This document shows, one piece after another, positions 8,827 through 18,113 of a stretch of 64,000 nucleotides of DNA. Each line of letters opens with the position of its first letter. Position 1 is the first letter of the stretch. The DNA comes from Prochlorococcus sp. AG-402-M23 (GTDB taxonomy: Bacteria > Cyanobacteriota > Cyanobacteriia > PCC-6307 > Cyanobiaceae): NCBI GenBank assembly GCA_003216575.1, contig QCIR01000001.1:124001-188000 (forward strand), read 5' to 3'. The notes below the pieces were generated by a model that searched no databases, was not told the origin of the DNA, and saw only the letters and a program-made list of their open reading frames with translations. The position numbers and the translations under genes were made by a program.

Positions 8827-10002
8827 ATGACATTGCAACCTGCCTCGGGTGCGCGCGACTTAAATCCTCAGCAAGTAAGAAAGAACCACCTCATTGCATC
8901 AAAACTTTCAAATTTATATCAACTATGGGGATATGAGCGCATATCACCGCCACATATTGAACGTCTAGACACACTTATGGCAGCTGGTGGAATTTCTAAC
9001 AATGAAATATTAAAAATCGTTTCTGATGAACCTCTTGGATTAAGACCTGAAATAACAGCGTCAATTGTTCGTGCTGCATCAACTAGATTTAATGAATATG
9101 AAAGACCACTTCGTTTCTGGTCTACAGGTACTTCATTTAAATGCAATCAAAGCATTGATGGTGGTATTGATATCGAGGAGTCATTCCAAAGCGGAGTAGA
9201 ATTGATAGGAACTAAGGCTATTAATGCAGAGATAGAACTTCTATCTTTGCTAATTGAATCATTAAAAATAATTGAACTAGATCAGGAATATAAAATGACA
9301 TTGCTTATTGGCAATACATATCTATTGGAACTTATTTTAAGCTCATTTGATTCAACCATAATAGACCAAATAAAAAATATTCTGATCGATCTAGATTACA
9401 TAGCATTGAGTAAACTTGATGTAAAAGATGAACAAAGAATGTTTATACAAAAGATCTTGAACATGAGAGGAACACCAGAAAGAATATTAACCGATCTAAA
9501 AAATATCTATGGATCGAATTCTTACATTGAGAACCTAACGGAATTATTTAATATTATTGAACCATTAGCTAAAGAGAAGGGAATAGAGGTACAGCTAGAC
9601 CCTACATTAGGGACTAAATATAAATTATATAGTGGTTTAACCTTTTCACTAGTTTCATCAACCCCAAGTGCTCCAGTTATTATTGCGAAAGGCGGTAGAT
9701 ATGATGATTTAGTAAAGAAATTTAGTTCTAGCGATCATAATTGCTTCGGAATTGGATTTAGTATCAGCATTGATAAAATAAGAGAATTAGTCTCCCCAAG
9801 TGCAGAAATGAACGGCAATAATGAAAAAGTATTAGTAGCATATAAGCAAAGTGCAAGTTTATATAAAGCATTAAAACAACAAAAGGAATGGCACAACAAG
9901 GGAATTATTTCTGTAATTTCACATGAACCTCTAAAGACTATTGATGCAACAAATCAACTTTTAAAATCCAATAGATGCACAAAAATTGAATGGATAGATT
10001 AA
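8827..10002 (+). CDS. hisZ: ATP phosphoribosyltransferase regulatory subunit HisZ
   Basis: HisZ is a catalytically inactive class II aminoacyl-tRNA-synthetase paralogue that partners short-form HisG in the first step of histidine synthesis. The 391-aa length matches HisZ (true HisRS is about 420-450 aa). The N-terminus GARDLNPQQVRKNHLIASKL and class II motif 2 region (LRPEITASIVRAAS, RFWSTGTSFKCNQ) are present. The HisRS signature regions near the C-terminus are reduced (YSGLTFSLVSST, KGGRYDDL, CFGIGFSISID), and the anticodon-binding domain is short. Follows the phosphatase gene by 42 bases. Confidence 0.87.
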   Translation: MTLQPASGARDLNPQQVRKNHLIASKLSNLYQLWGYERISPPHIERLDTLMAAGGISNNEILKIVSDEPLGLRPEITASIVRAASTRFNEYERPLRFWSTGTSFKCNQSIDGGIDIEESFQSGVELIGTKAINAEIELLSLLIESLKIIELDQEYKMTLLIGNTYLLELILSSFDSTIIDQIKNILIDLDYIALSKLDVKDEQRMFIQKILNMRGTPERILTDLKNIYGSNSYIENLTELFNIIEPLAKEKGIEVQLDPTLGTKYKLYSGLTFSLVSSTPSAPVIIAKGGRYDDLVKKFSSSDHNCFGIGFSISIDKIRELVSPSAEMNGNNEKVLVAYKQSASLYKALKQQKEWHNKGIISVISHEPLKTIDATNQLLKSNRCTKIEWID

Positions 10003-10132
10003 TATGAATTAGCTATATCTTATTAATAATTGTCAGGGATCGCAAACTATTGAGCTGTAATCAATAATACTTTTGCTTTTAACACCTAAATGGAAATTTG
10101 TATCGCTATGATGATAGAAATTATGATAAGTC

Positions 10133-12034
10133 ATGCCTGTTAAAGAAGAAGGAACGATTCTTATTCACACAGAAAATATATTTCCGATAATAAAGAAAGC
10201 AGTCTATTCAGATCATGAAATATTCATTAGAGAGCTAATAAGTAACTCCGTAGATGCAATCAAGAAAAGGAAAATGGCCGCCTTTGCAGGAGATTGTATC
10301 GCTGCTGAAGATGAAAAGATAAAAATCTCAATTGACAGAGAAAACAAGACATTGACCATTACTGACAATGGAATAGGAATGACTAGTGATGAAATAAAGA
10401 AATATATTAATCAAGTAGCATTCTCAAGCGCAGAAGAATTTCTTGAAAAATATAAACAACCCGATGATGGTTTTATAGGACATTTTGGACTAGGTTTTTA
10501 TTCAAGTTTTATGGTTGCAGAAGAAGTTGAAATAATAACCAAATCAGCAAATAAAGATTCACAAGCTATTAAATGGAAATGTAATGGTTCACCTCAATAT
10601 TCACTTGATGAATCTGATAAAGAAGAGATTGGTACAGATATAATTTTACATTTAATGGAAGAAGAAATTGAATACATTGAACCAAGCAGGATTAAATCAT
10701 TGATTAAAAAATATTGTGATTTCATGCCTATTGAAATCTCGCTTGAAGAAGAAGTTATCAACAAAATGAATCCACCATGGAGAGAAAGCAAACAAAATCT
10801 TAAAGATGAAGATTATATTGAACTCTATAAATATCTATATCCTTTTCAAGGAGATCCTCTTTTATGGGTTCATTTAAACACTGACTATCCATATAATTTG
10901 CAAGGTATATTATATTTCCCAAAGTTAAGTGGGAGAGCCGATTGGGAAAGTGGTGAAATTAAACTATTCTGCAATCAGGTTTTTGTTAGCGACTCAATTA
11001 AAGAAATTGTACCTAGATACTTGTTACCTTTGAGGGGAGTAATAGATTCGCCAGATATTCCCTTAAATGTCAGCAGAAGCGCATTACAGTCAGACAGAAG
11101 AGTTAAATCTATCGGTAACTTTATTGCAAAGAAGTTAGCCGATAAGCTTAAAACATTAAAGAAAGATGAAACCCAATTCTATGGAGATATTTGGGACTCT
11201 ATATCTCCCTTTATAAAAATAGGAGCTATGGAAGATGAGAAATTTGCTGAGCAAGTAAAAGAAATAATTTTATATTCAACAACTAAAAACTCTGCTGATA
11301 TTGAAGACACAAATGAACTAATAAAATCTGGTTCTAAGACTTTTACCACCCTTGAAGGTTATAAGAATAGGCTAACTGATCAAAACAAAAAGGTTTTATA
11401 TTCCACGGATGAAGTCTCTCAATCAACAGCTCTCAACATGTGGACCTCGCAAGGTAAAGAAGTTTTAAAACTTGATACTGTTATTGATACCCAATTTATT
11501 CCTTGGTTAGAAGACAAAAACAAAGAAATAAATTTTGTCAGAGTAGATTCCGAACTTGATGAAAGCATTAAAGATGATTCACCTGAAATCGCAGATAAAG
11601 ATGGAAATACAAAGTCAGAAACACTTAAAAAGATTATTAGTTCAGCGCTAAACAATGAAAAAGTGACTGTACAAGTGCAGAGTCTTAAAGGTGAGAGTTC
11701 CCCACCTTCATTAATATTATTACCAGAACAAATGAGAAGAATTAATGATATAACAGCATTAATGGAACAGAAACTTCCTGGTCTACCTGAATATCATAAT
11801 TTAATAGTCAATTCTAACCATCCACTTATTCAAGGATTACTCAAGTTAAATTCCAACCCAATAGTTATTGAAGGATCTAGCAAATCAGAGGAAGGTCAAT
11901 TAGCCAGTGACATCGCTATCCATGTTTATGAGATGGCAAAACTGTCAATTGGAGGTCTCGAGAATAAAGATATCGCAGCTTTTCAATCTAGGAATGCAGA
12001 GGTGTTAGGGAAATTAATGCAAAAATTCGTTTAA
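10133..12034 (+). CDS. htpG: Hsp90-family chaperone HtpG
   Basis: Cytosolic Hsp90 chaperone of 633 aa. The GHKL ATP-binding domain is at the N-terminus with ELISNSVDAIKK, DNGIGMTSDEI and the lid/glycine motif GHFGLGFYSSFM. The middle domain carries PLNVSRSALQSDRRV, including the ATPase-contacting Arg, around residue 330. The C-terminal dimerisation domain ends without MEEVD, as in bacteria. The start MPVKEEGTILIHTENIF matches cyanobacterial HtpG. It is preceded by a 130-bp gap and stands as its own unit or leads rpmB 45 bases downstream. Confidence 0.96.
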   Translation: MPVKEEGTILIHTENIFPIIKKAVYSDHEIFIRELISNSVDAIKKRKMAAFAGDCIAAEDEKIKISIDRENKTLTITDNGIGMTSDEIKKYINQVAFSSAEEFLEKYKQPDDGFIGHFGLGFYSSFMVAEEVEIITKSANKDSQAIKWKCNGSPQYSLDESDKEEIGTDIILHLMEEEIEYIEPSRIKSLIKKYCDFMPIEISLEEEVINKMNPPWRESKQNLKDEDYIELYKYLYPFQGDPLLWVHLNTDYPYNLQGILYFPKLSGRADWESGEIKLFCNQVFVSDSIKEIVPRYLLPLRGVIDSPDIPLNVSRSALQSDRRVKSIGNFIAKKLADKLKTLKKDETQFYGDIWDSISPFIKIGAMEDEKFAEQVKEIILYSTTKNSADIEDTNELIKSGSKTFTTLEGYKNRLTDQNKKVLYSTDEVSQSTALNMWTSQGKEVLKLDTVIDTQFIPWLEDKNKEINFVRVDSELDESIKDDSPEIADKDGNTKSETLKKIISSALNNEKVTVQVQSLKGESSPPSLILLPEQMRRINDITALMEQKLPGLPEYHNLIVNSNHPLIQGLLKLNSNPIVIEGSSKSEEGQLASDIAIHVYEMAKLSIGGLENKDIAAFQSRNAEVLGKLMQKFV

Positions 12035-12079
12035 TCTCAACCTCATTTGATAGAATAATGAAACGATTAAGTTTGAAAA

Positions 12080-12316
12080 ATGTCTAGGGTTTGCCAACTT
12101 ACAGGCACAAGAGCTAACAATGGAATGTCAGTAAGCCATTCCCATATTAGAACCAAAAAATTGCAGCAAGCAAATTTGCAGCAGCGAAGATTATGGTGGG
12201 AAGAAGAAAACAAATGGATCAATATAAGAGTATCGACAAGAGCACTAAAAACTATTCAGAAGAAGGGATTAGGAAAGTATGCGAAATCATTAGGGATAGA
12301 TTTAAATAAACTTTGA
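12080..12316 (+). CDS. rpmB: 50S ribosomal protein L28
   Basis: L28, a small basic protein of the large ribosomal subunit. 78 aa, starting [21 protein letters not shown], the conserved L28 N-terminus, followed by [19 protein letters not shown] and a C-terminal [19 protein letters not shown]. The length is standard. It lies 45 bases after htpG and 18 bases before a peroxiredoxin gene on the same strand. Confidence 0.96.
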   Translation: MSRVCQLTGTRANNGMSVSHSHIRTKKLQQANLQQRRLWWEEENKWINIRVSTRALKTIQKKGLGKYAKSLGIDLNKL

Positions 12317-12336
12317 ATTTGATTTATTAATCAAAT
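12317..12336 (+). promoter_or_regulatory. Perfect 8-bp hairpin overlapping the peroxiredoxin start
   Basis: ATTTGATT (12317-12324), a TATT loop and AATCAAAT (12329-12336) make an 8-bp perfect inverted repeat just after the rpmB stop. The right arm covers the first two bases of the peroxiredoxin ATG at 12335. No T-run follows, so it does not look like a standard terminator. It may mask the start codon or cap the rpmB transcript. It is AT-rich, so the stem is weak and chance is possible. Confidence 0.35.
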
Positions 12337-12889
12337 GAAAAGAAGACAATTTATAAAATCTTTTATTTTATTTTCTATTATTTTATTTATTAAACCTTCA
12401 AGATTATTTGCAAGTATAAATTCGGTCAAGCTTGGTAAAAAAGGACCTAATTTTTTATTAAATGGTTACAACAAAAACAACCCGAATAAAAAAGAATGGT
12501 CGCTAGATGATTTTTCAGGCGAATGGTTAATTTTATATTTTTATCCTAAGGATTTCTCAAGTGGTTGTACATTACAAGCCAAAGCATTTCAAGATAATCT
12601 TTATAATTTTAAAAAACTTAATTCCTACATAGTTGGAATCTCTGCTGACAATGAAGAAGAACATGAATCATTTTGTACATCCGCGAAACTTGGATACACC
12701 CTACTTTCAGATACAACAGGAGAAATAAGTAAATCATATGATTCATGGTTAGATCCCTATTCAAAAAGAAATACATTTATGCTCAATCCAGAGGGTATAG
12801 TTGTATATAAATGGATAGGAGTAAGACCCATAGGACATGCTCAAGAAGTTCTAGAAGAGCTTATTAAACAGCAAAAAATATATGCATGA
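12335..12889 (+). CDS. PrxQ/Bcp-type peroxiredoxin with Tat-like signal
   Basis: Thiol peroxidase of the AhpC/TSA superfamily, 184 aa. The N-terminus MKRRQFIKSF followed by hydrophobic FILFSIILFI resembles a twin-arginine signal (RRxFxK), so lumenal or periplasmic location is likely. The thioredoxin fold starts near residue 35 (GPNFLL). The peroxidatic Cys is in FYPKDFSSGCTLQAKAF; the usual PrxQ resolving Cys five residues later is Lys here, so it may work as a 1-Cys enzyme or use another partner. A second Cys is in ESFCTSAKLG. The downstream DUF2499 gene overlaps its end by 8 bases. Confidence 0.87.
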   Translation: MKRRQFIKSFILFSIILFIKPSRLFASINSVKLGKKGPNFLLNGYNKNNPNKKEWSLDDFSGEWLILYFYPKDFSSGCTLQAKAFQDNLYNFKKLNSYIVGISADNEEEHESFCTSAKLGYTLLSDTTGEISKSYDSWLDPYSKRNTFMLNPEGIVVYKWIGVRPIGHAQEVLEELIKQQKIYA

Positions 12890-13190
12890 ACTTTCCTTAG
12901 GAACATGGTTTATTCACATTGCAACTTTATTTGAGTGGTGTATTGCAATAATAATAATTGACTATATTTCGTCAATATCCAATAACAAGGCATTGGCTTA
13001 TTTTGCTTTAGCAATGTTGCCAAATCTAGCTAGTGCTATGGCCGCAATTACTTGGCATATATTTGACAACAGTATTGAATTAAAAGGATTAGTTGTTCTA
13101 CAGGCAGCTCTTACAACAATAGGAAATATATGTCTTGCATTTGCTGCTTGGAACCTGTTTAGATCTGAGTCATCACAACCAAACCAATGA
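12882..13190 (+). CDS. DUF2499 membrane protein
   Basis: 102-aa membrane protein of the DUF2499 family, found in cyanobacteria and as plastid-targeted homologues in plants. It starts MHELSLGTWFIHIATLFEW and has about three predicted helices with the conserved SAMAAITWHIFDN motif near residue 58. It overlaps the peroxiredoxin gene by 8 bases and the following DUF3593 gene by 4 bases. This DUF2499-DUF3593 pair commonly occurs together, which suggests one membrane complex. Function not established. Confidence 0.83.
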   Translation: MHELSLGTWFIHIATLFEWCIAIIIIDYISSISNNKALAYFALAMLPNLASAMAAITWHIFDNSIELKGLVVLQAALTTIGNICLAFAAWNLFRSESSQPNQ

Positions 13191-13531
13191 ATATTTCAAT
13201 TCTTAGTCTTGAGTCAATTGCAAGAATTGATCCTAGTCCATTTTTCATCCTTTCACTAATTCCTTATCTAGTATTCCTGAATTACGCGGGCAAAACAAAA
13301 GCGATACCCAAAGAATCATTTTTAGGTTTTAAATTAACTCTCTTATTTGTATTTATGACAATAGTTTTTGCTGTAATAGCACAAATTTATTTTGGGGATG
13401 AATTAACAAATGTAGATATACTGCACGGACTAGCAGAGTCATTTTTAACCATTAGCGATGCTTTTGTTGTTTATGGTTTTGTTTTGACGCTGCAGTCAAT
13501 CAAAACTAAAAAGGAAGTAAAAAACTCTTAA
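13187..13531 (+). CDS. DUF3593 membrane protein
   Basis: 114-aa integral membrane protein of the DUF3593 family. Visible hydrophobic segments lie at about residues 18-32, 46-67 and 85-105. Conserved pieces include RIDPSPFFILSLIPYLVFL near the N-terminus and DILHGLAESFLTISD. Its start overlaps the DUF2499 stop by 4 bases (ATGA), so the two are translationally coupled. Role unknown; cyanobacterial and plastid distribution suggests a thylakoid or envelope function. Confidence 0.82.
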   Translation: MNISILSLESIARIDPSPFFILSLIPYLVFLNYAGKTKAIPKESFLGFKLTLLFVFMTIVFAVIAQIYFGDELTNVDILHGLAESFLTISDAFVVYGFVLTLQSIKTKKEVKNS

Positions 13532-13601
13532 GAGGTGAGTAACATTTGACGCAAAAGCATTCTTTATGGTCGATAATGAAATTATTCAATAGGGGTAAAA
13601 G

Positions 13602-13862
13602 ATGTTCACAACATTATTAGCTGCAGCTGATCCAGTGACATTTCAGTGGTCTCCAAAATGTGCCGTTGTGATGATCATTTGCAATTTGCTTGCATATGCA
13701 ATAGCAAGATCAAATATTGAAAAACCAAACGAAGGTTTCCCTATGCCTAATGCTCAGTTTTATGGAGGACTAAGTCATGGTTCTTTTGTTGCTGCAAACT
13801 GCTTAGGTCATGTTTTGGGAATAGGTTCAATTTTGGGTCTTGCTGCTAGAGGTGTTTTATAA
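13602..13862 (+). CDS. psaK: Photosystem I subunit PsaK
   Basis: PsaK (subunit X), a two-helix peripheral subunit of the photosystem I core. 86 aa with a short N-terminal leader (MFTTLLAAADPVTFQWS), helix 1 (AVVMIICNLLAYAIA), the conserved loop GFPMPNAQFYGGLSHGSFV, and helix 2 ending GSILGLAARGVL. An AGGGG-like sequence sits about 8 bases before the ATG. The gene stands 70 bp after DUF3593 and runs convergently into dxs across an A/T-rich spacer. Confidence 0.95.
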   Translation: MFTTLLAAADPVTFQWSPKCAVVMIICNLLAYAIARSNIEKPNEGFPMPNAQFYGGLSHGSFVAANCLGHVLGIGSILGLAARGVL

Positions 13863-13888
13863 AATTAGTTTTTAAAAGTTTCTAAATT

Positions 13889-13910
13889 AAAAAAAAAAAA
13901 AAAAAAAAAA
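13889..13910. repeat. Homopolymer A22 tract
   Basis: Twenty-two consecutive A residues on the plus strand, followed within 25 bases by a T-rich stretch (T10 near 13931). It lies in the convergent spacer between psaK and dxs. Such a run is prone to slippage and to sequencing-length error, so the exact count is uncertain. Read from either strand, the A and T runs could also help transcription release. Confidence 0.9.
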
Positions 13911-13945
13911 TATTTTTTATAAAAATAATATTTTTTTTTTTAAAG

Positions 13946-13978
13946 GATTATATTTGATATCAATAATCTTTTTTTTTG
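13946..13978. terminator. Candidate intrinsic terminator between psaK and dxs
   Basis: A 6-bp stem GATTAT (13946-13951) and ATAATC (13963-13968) with an 11-base loop is followed directly by a run of T (to 13978). It could end the psaK transcript on the plus strand. The upstream A22 run is a T22 on the minus strand, though no strong stem abuts it there. The stem is weak and AT-rich, so termination is likely but not certain. Confidence 0.5.
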
Positions 13979-13985
13979 TAAAAAA

Positions 13986-15872
13986 TTAATTAAAATTAAA
14001 TTTATTTCTAATTTGATCAGCCATCATTTGTGGCGTTAAGCCAAGGGATTCTTTACTTTGCTGTGGAGTTGCATGATCTACTAATTTATCTGGTATTCCA
14101 ATTCTTAATGTAGGAACAAAAATATCATTATCATTAAAAGATTCAACGACTGCTGATCCAAATCCACCCAACAATGTACCTTCTTCCATTGTTACTACTT
14201 TACCAATCCTTTTAGCAGCATTGTGAATAGTTTCCTCATCTAATGGTCTTATGAAGCGAGCATTAACAACTGTACTGCTCACTCCATACTCTTTAAGGAT
14301 TGCCGCTGTTTTGATTGCTGGGCAAACCATAGAGCCATAACCAATTATTAATAAATTATCTCCCTCTTCTATTATCTCAGCTTTACCAATTTCTAGAGAC
14401 TCCCATCCTTCCTCCATCAACGCTGCTCCTTCACCAGAGCCTCTGGGTATTCTTAGAGCCGATGGACCATTATGATTGATACATGTAACTAACATCTGCT
14501 GCAATTCTGACTCATCCTTTGGAGCCATAACAGTAAAATTAGGTACACATCTTAAATAACTAATATCATATTGTCCTTGATGAGTTGGGCCGTCAGCACC
14601 AACGATTCCAGCTCTATCTAATACAAAAGTTACAGGTAAATTCTGTATTCCAATATCATGAATTAACTGATCATATGCCCTTTGTAAGAAAGTACTGTAA
14701 ATAGCTACTACTGGTTTCAGGCCTTCGCAAGCCATTCCACCAGCAAGAGTTACAGCATGTTGTTCAGCGATACCAACATCAACATATTGATCTGGAATAG
14801 CTTTCTGTAAAAGGTTTAAAGCAGTTCCCTCTGCCATCGCAGCAGTAATCCCAATAATCTTGCCGTCTTGCTCGCAAAGTTTAACTAATGTTTGACCAAA
14901 CACCTTACTAAAACTTGGTGGTTTGGGAGTTTTAGAAGGAATAGATTTTCCTGTTGTCAAGTCAAAGGAAGACTGTGCATGGTAACCAACTTGATCAGCC
15001 TCCGCATATGGATAACCCTTTCCCTTTGTAGTAGCAACATGGACCATTACTGGACCGCCAACTTTATGTGCAGCATTAAAGGTCCTTATCAATTCAGAAA
15101 TATCATGCCCATCAACTGGACCCATATAAGTAAAGCCCAATTCCTCAAAGACAGCTCCAACCTTAGGAACAGCCAAACGTCTTACACTCCCAGTAAGAGA
15201 TTTAAATTCTTCTTGTATGGCATCTCCCATAAAAGGAAGATTTTTAACACTTTCTTGAACACTGTCAGAAATAAATTGAACAGGTGGGCTATGACGCATG
15301 CGATTTAAATAAGTCGACAATGCTCCAACAGGAGGAGAAATAGACATGTCATTGTCATTTAAAACAACCAAAAGTGGTGTTTTGGGCAAGTGTCCAGCAT
15401 GATTTATTGCTTCTAAAGCCATTCCACCAGTCAAGGCGCCATCACCAATAACTGCAACGCATTTATAATCTTCCCCTTTTCGATCTCTAGCAATAGCCAT
15501 ACCAAGAGCAGCTGAAATAGAAGTACTCGCATGCCCAGCACCAAAATGATCGAATTTGCTTTCAGTTCTTTTTAAGTACCCAGCTACTCCTTTTTGCTGT
15601 CTTAGTGAATCAAAGCGCTCATATCTTCCAGTTAGTAACTTGTGTGGGTAGGCTTGATGCCCAACATCCCAAATAACTTTATCAACATCTAAATCTAAAG
15701 TTTGATACAAGGCAATTGTTAACTCAACAACACCAAGACCTGGACCTAAGTGCCCACCACTAGTAGAAACTACTTGAAGATGCCTTTCTCTAATTTGGCA
15801 AGCAACATCTTCCAATTCACTAATGGCTAAGCCATGAAGCTCATTCGGATGACTTAACTGGCTCAGACGCAT
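13986..15872 (-). CDS. dxs: 1-deoxy-D-xylulose-5-phosphate synthase
   Basis: DXS condenses pyruvate and glyceraldehyde-3-phosphate, the first and flux-controlling step of the MEP isoprenoid pathway feeding carotenoid, phytol and quinone synthesis. The 628-aa protein has the thiamine-diphosphate motif [18 protein letters not shown]...NDNDMS at about 150-185, the substrate histidine region VSTSGGHLG near 35-45, and the transketolase pyrimidine and C-terminal domains ([31 protein letters not shown]). Length is normal. It converges on psaK and diverges from ilvA. The downstream MEP gene ispE is also in this window, at 33-34 kb. Confidence 0.97.
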   Translation of the reverse strand: MRLSQLSHPNELHGLAISELEDVACQIRERHLQVVSTSGGHLGPGLGVVELTIALYQTLDLDVDKVIWDVGHQAYPHKLLTGRYERFDSLRQQKGVAGYLKRTESKFDHFGAGHASTSISAALGMAIARDRKGEDYKCVAVIGDGALTGGMALEAINHAGHLPKTPLLVVLNDNDMSISPPVGALSTYLNRMRHSPPVQFISDSVQESVKNLPFMGDAIQEEFKSLTGSVRRLAVPKVGAVFEELGFTYMGPVDGHDISELIRTFNAAHKVGGPVMVHVATTKGKGYPYAEADQVGYHAQSSFDLTTGKSIPSKTPKPPSFSKVFGQTLVKLCEQDGKIIGITAAMAEGTALNLLQKAIPDQYVDVGIAEQHAVTLAGGMACEGLKPVVAIYSTFLQRAYDQLIHDIGIQNLPVTFVLDRAGIVGADGPTHQGQYDISYLRCVPNFTVMAPKDESELQQMLVTCINHNGPSALRIPRGSGEGAALMEEGWESLEIGKAEIIEEGDNLLIIGYGSMVCPAIKTAAILKEYGVSSTVVNARFIRPLDEETIHNAAKRIGKVVTMEEGTLLGGFGSAVVESFNDNDIFVPTLRIGIPDKLVDHATPQQSKESLGLTPQMMADQIRNKFNFN

Positions 15873-15991
15873 ATAACTCTGAGGTGTAATCCATCCAATC
15901 TACGAGGTCTACCCTACATTTTGATAAAACTTGCACAAGAACAAATGGAATGTAGAAAATACAAAAACCAAAAATCGGTGAAAAACTAGAT

Positions 15992-17536
15992 ATGGAGGAC
16001 TATCTACAGAAAATACTAAGAGCTCGTGTTTATGACGTTGCTAAGGAAACCCCATTAGAAAGGGCAAAAAACTTAAGTAAAAAATTCAAAAACGACATCT
16101 GGTTTAAAAGAGAAGACCTTCAACCTGTCTTTTCATTCAAGTTAAGAGGGGCATTTAACTGCATGTCTCAGCTAACCAAGGAAGAGCTATCGAAAGGTGT
16201 TATTGCATCAAGTGCTGGGAACCATGCACAGGGAGTTGCTTTAAGCGCATCATTCCTAAAATGCAGATCAGTGATCGTAATGCCTCTAACAACTCCCATA
16301 ATGAAAGTAAGGGCTGTTGAGTCGCATAAAGCTGAAGTTATTCTTTTTGGTGAAACTTATGATGAATGTTATGAAAAAGCACTTGAAATTTCTAAAAAAG
16401 AAAATCTAACTTTTATTCATCCATTTGATGATCCTGAAGTTATCGCGGGACAGGGAACAATAGGTCTTGAAATTCTTAGACAAAGTCAAACACCACCTGA
16501 CGCTATTTACATCGCAGTAGGAGGAGGAGGACTAATAGCCGGAGTTAGTGCATATGTAAAAGCAATATGGCCAGACACAAAGATTATTGGCGTTGAACCT
16601 GAAGATGCATGTGCAATGACACTTTCAATAAAAGCCAACAAACCTATTGAGCTTGAAAGTGTTGGCTTGTTTGCAGACGGTGTTGCAGTAAGAAAGGTAG
16701 GAGAAAAGACTTTCTCGATCTGCAAGAAAAATGTTGATGAAATGGTTACTGTAAATACTGACGAAATCTGTGCTGCTATAAAAGATGTTTTCGAGGATAC
16801 ACGATCAATTCTTGAACCAGCTGGAGCATTATCTATTGCTGGTTTAAAAAAACATATTGTAAATAATCAGCTAAAAGACAACAACCTAGTTGCTATAGCT
16901 TGTGGTGCAAATATGAATTTTGAACGACTGAGGTTTGTTGCAGAAAGGGCAGAATTAGGAGAAGAAAAAGAAGCTATGTTTGCAGTCGGAATTCCAGAAA
17001 AAGCTGGAAGTTTAAAACTTCTATGTAAAACACTTGGATCACGAAGCTTAACTGAATTCAGTTACAGAATGTCAGAAGGTAAAACAGCTCAAATATTTAT
17101 GGGTGTAGAAGTTTTTAATATTAGTGATAGAGAGTTCTTAATTTCTGAGATCAAAAGTAAGGGTTTTGATTGTCATGATTTAAGTAATGATGAATTATCA
17201 AAAGTTCATCTCAGACATATGGTTGGAGGGAGGTTGCCACGATCAATAAATCAAATATCTAAGGGAGAATACAAAGAATTGCTATATCGATTTGAATTTC
17301 CAGAAAGGCCTGGAGCTTTAATGAGATTTGTTAACTCAATGAGACCTGAGTGGTCAATAAGCATTTTTCATTATCGAAACCATGGCGCTGATACTGGAAG
17401 GATAGTCATAGGGGTGCTAGTCAACGATTCCGACGTACCAGCTTGGAATGAATTTGTAAAAGAAATAGGTTATAAAAGTTGGAAAGAGACAGATAATCCA
17501 GCATATAAATTATTTTTAGGTGCAGAGTTTAAATAG
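15992..17536 (+). CDS. ilvA: Threonine ammonia-lyase (biosynthetic)
   Basis: PLP enzyme converting threonine to 2-oxobutanoate and ammonia, the committed step to isoleucine. The PLP lysine lies in FSFKLRGAFNCM (about residue 50), the phosphate cradle in GGGGLIAG (about 175), and the catalytic N-terminal domain ends near 320. Two ACT-like regulatory repeats follow (from AMFAVGIPEKAGSLKLL and from LYRFEFPERPGALMRF), as expected of the isoleucine-inhibited biosynthetic form. 514 aa matches that class. It diverges from dxs over 119 bp. Confidence 0.95.
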   Translation: MEDYLQKILRARVYDVAKETPLERAKNLSKKFKNDIWFKREDLQPVFSFKLRGAFNCMSQLTKEELSKGVIASSAGNHAQGVALSASFLKCRSVIVMPLTTPIMKVRAVESHKAEVILFGETYDECYEKALEISKKENLTFIHPFDDPEVIAGQGTIGLEILRQSQTPPDAIYIAVGGGGLIAGVSAYVKAIWPDTKIIGVEPEDACAMTLSIKANKPIELESVGLFADGVAVRKVGEKTFSICKKNVDEMVTVNTDEICAAIKDVFEDTRSILEPAGALSIAGLKKHIVNNQLKDNNLVAIACGANMNFERLRFVAERAELGEEKEAMFAVGIPEKAGSLKLLCKTLGSRSLTEFSYRMSEGKTAQIFMGVEVFNISDREFLISEIKSKGFDCHDLSNDELSKVHLRHMVGGRLPRSINQISKGEYKELLYRFEFPERPGALMRFVNSMRPEWSISIFHYRNHGADTGRIVIGVLVNDSDVPAWNEFVKEIGYKSWKETDNPAYKLFLGAEFK

Positions 17537-17582
17537 ACGCGGTAATTTTGGATATCAAGAAAAATATTTTTTTTTCAAAGTT

Positions 17583-18089
17583 ATGAGTGAGAGCATACAA
17601 ATTTCATTACCTGCGAAGATTGAGGCGATCCTTTATCTCAAAGGGAGGCCAACATCATCAAAAGAAATGGCTGAATTATTGGAAAAAGATATTGTTGAAA
17701 TAGAAAAAGCACTTTGGGAACTTAAAGCTGGATATGCTCAACGTGACACTTCTTTAGAAATAAACGAAAACAAAAATTATTACAGCTTGGAATTAAGGCA
17801 AGGACTAGGTGAATTGGTTCAGGATCTTCTGCCAGCAGATTTATCGATTGCGACACTAAGAACATTAGCGACTGTTGCACTAAAGAAAAAAATACTTCAA
17901 TCAGAATTGGTTGATCTCAGAGGATCTGGTGCATACGATCACATTAAAGAGCTAGTAGATAAGAACTTCGTTGAAAGAAGGCGGCAAAAGGATGGACGTT
18001 CTTTCTGGTTAACACTTTCAGAAAAATTTCATCAAACATTTTCAGTTTTACCTGAACCCGATCTAGCAGAAGACAAAAAGGCAGCGTAA
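17583..18089 (+). CDS. scpB: Segregation and condensation protein ScpB
   Basis: ScpB is the winged-helix accessory subunit of the SMC condensin complex used in chromosome segregation. I take the ATG at 17583 (MSESIQISLPAKIEAILYLKG), giving 168 aa; the track start at 17520 lies within the end of ilvA. Two winged-helix units are visible: residues 10-75 (PTSSKEMAELLEKD) and 80-150 (LSIATLRTLATVALKK, RGSGAYDHIKELVDKNFVERR). The C-terminus is short and acidic. ScpA and SMC are not in the window. Confidence 0.87.
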   Translation: MSESIQISLPAKIEAILYLKGRPTSSKEMAELLEKDIVEIEKALWELKAGYAQRDTSLEINENKNYYSLELRQGLGELVQDLLPADLSIATLRTLATVALKKKILQSELVDLRGSGAYDHIKELVDKNFVERRRQKDGRSFWLTLSEKFHQTFSVLPEPDLAEDKKAA

Positions 18090-18113
18090 TATAATACAAA
18101 AAATAAAACACTA

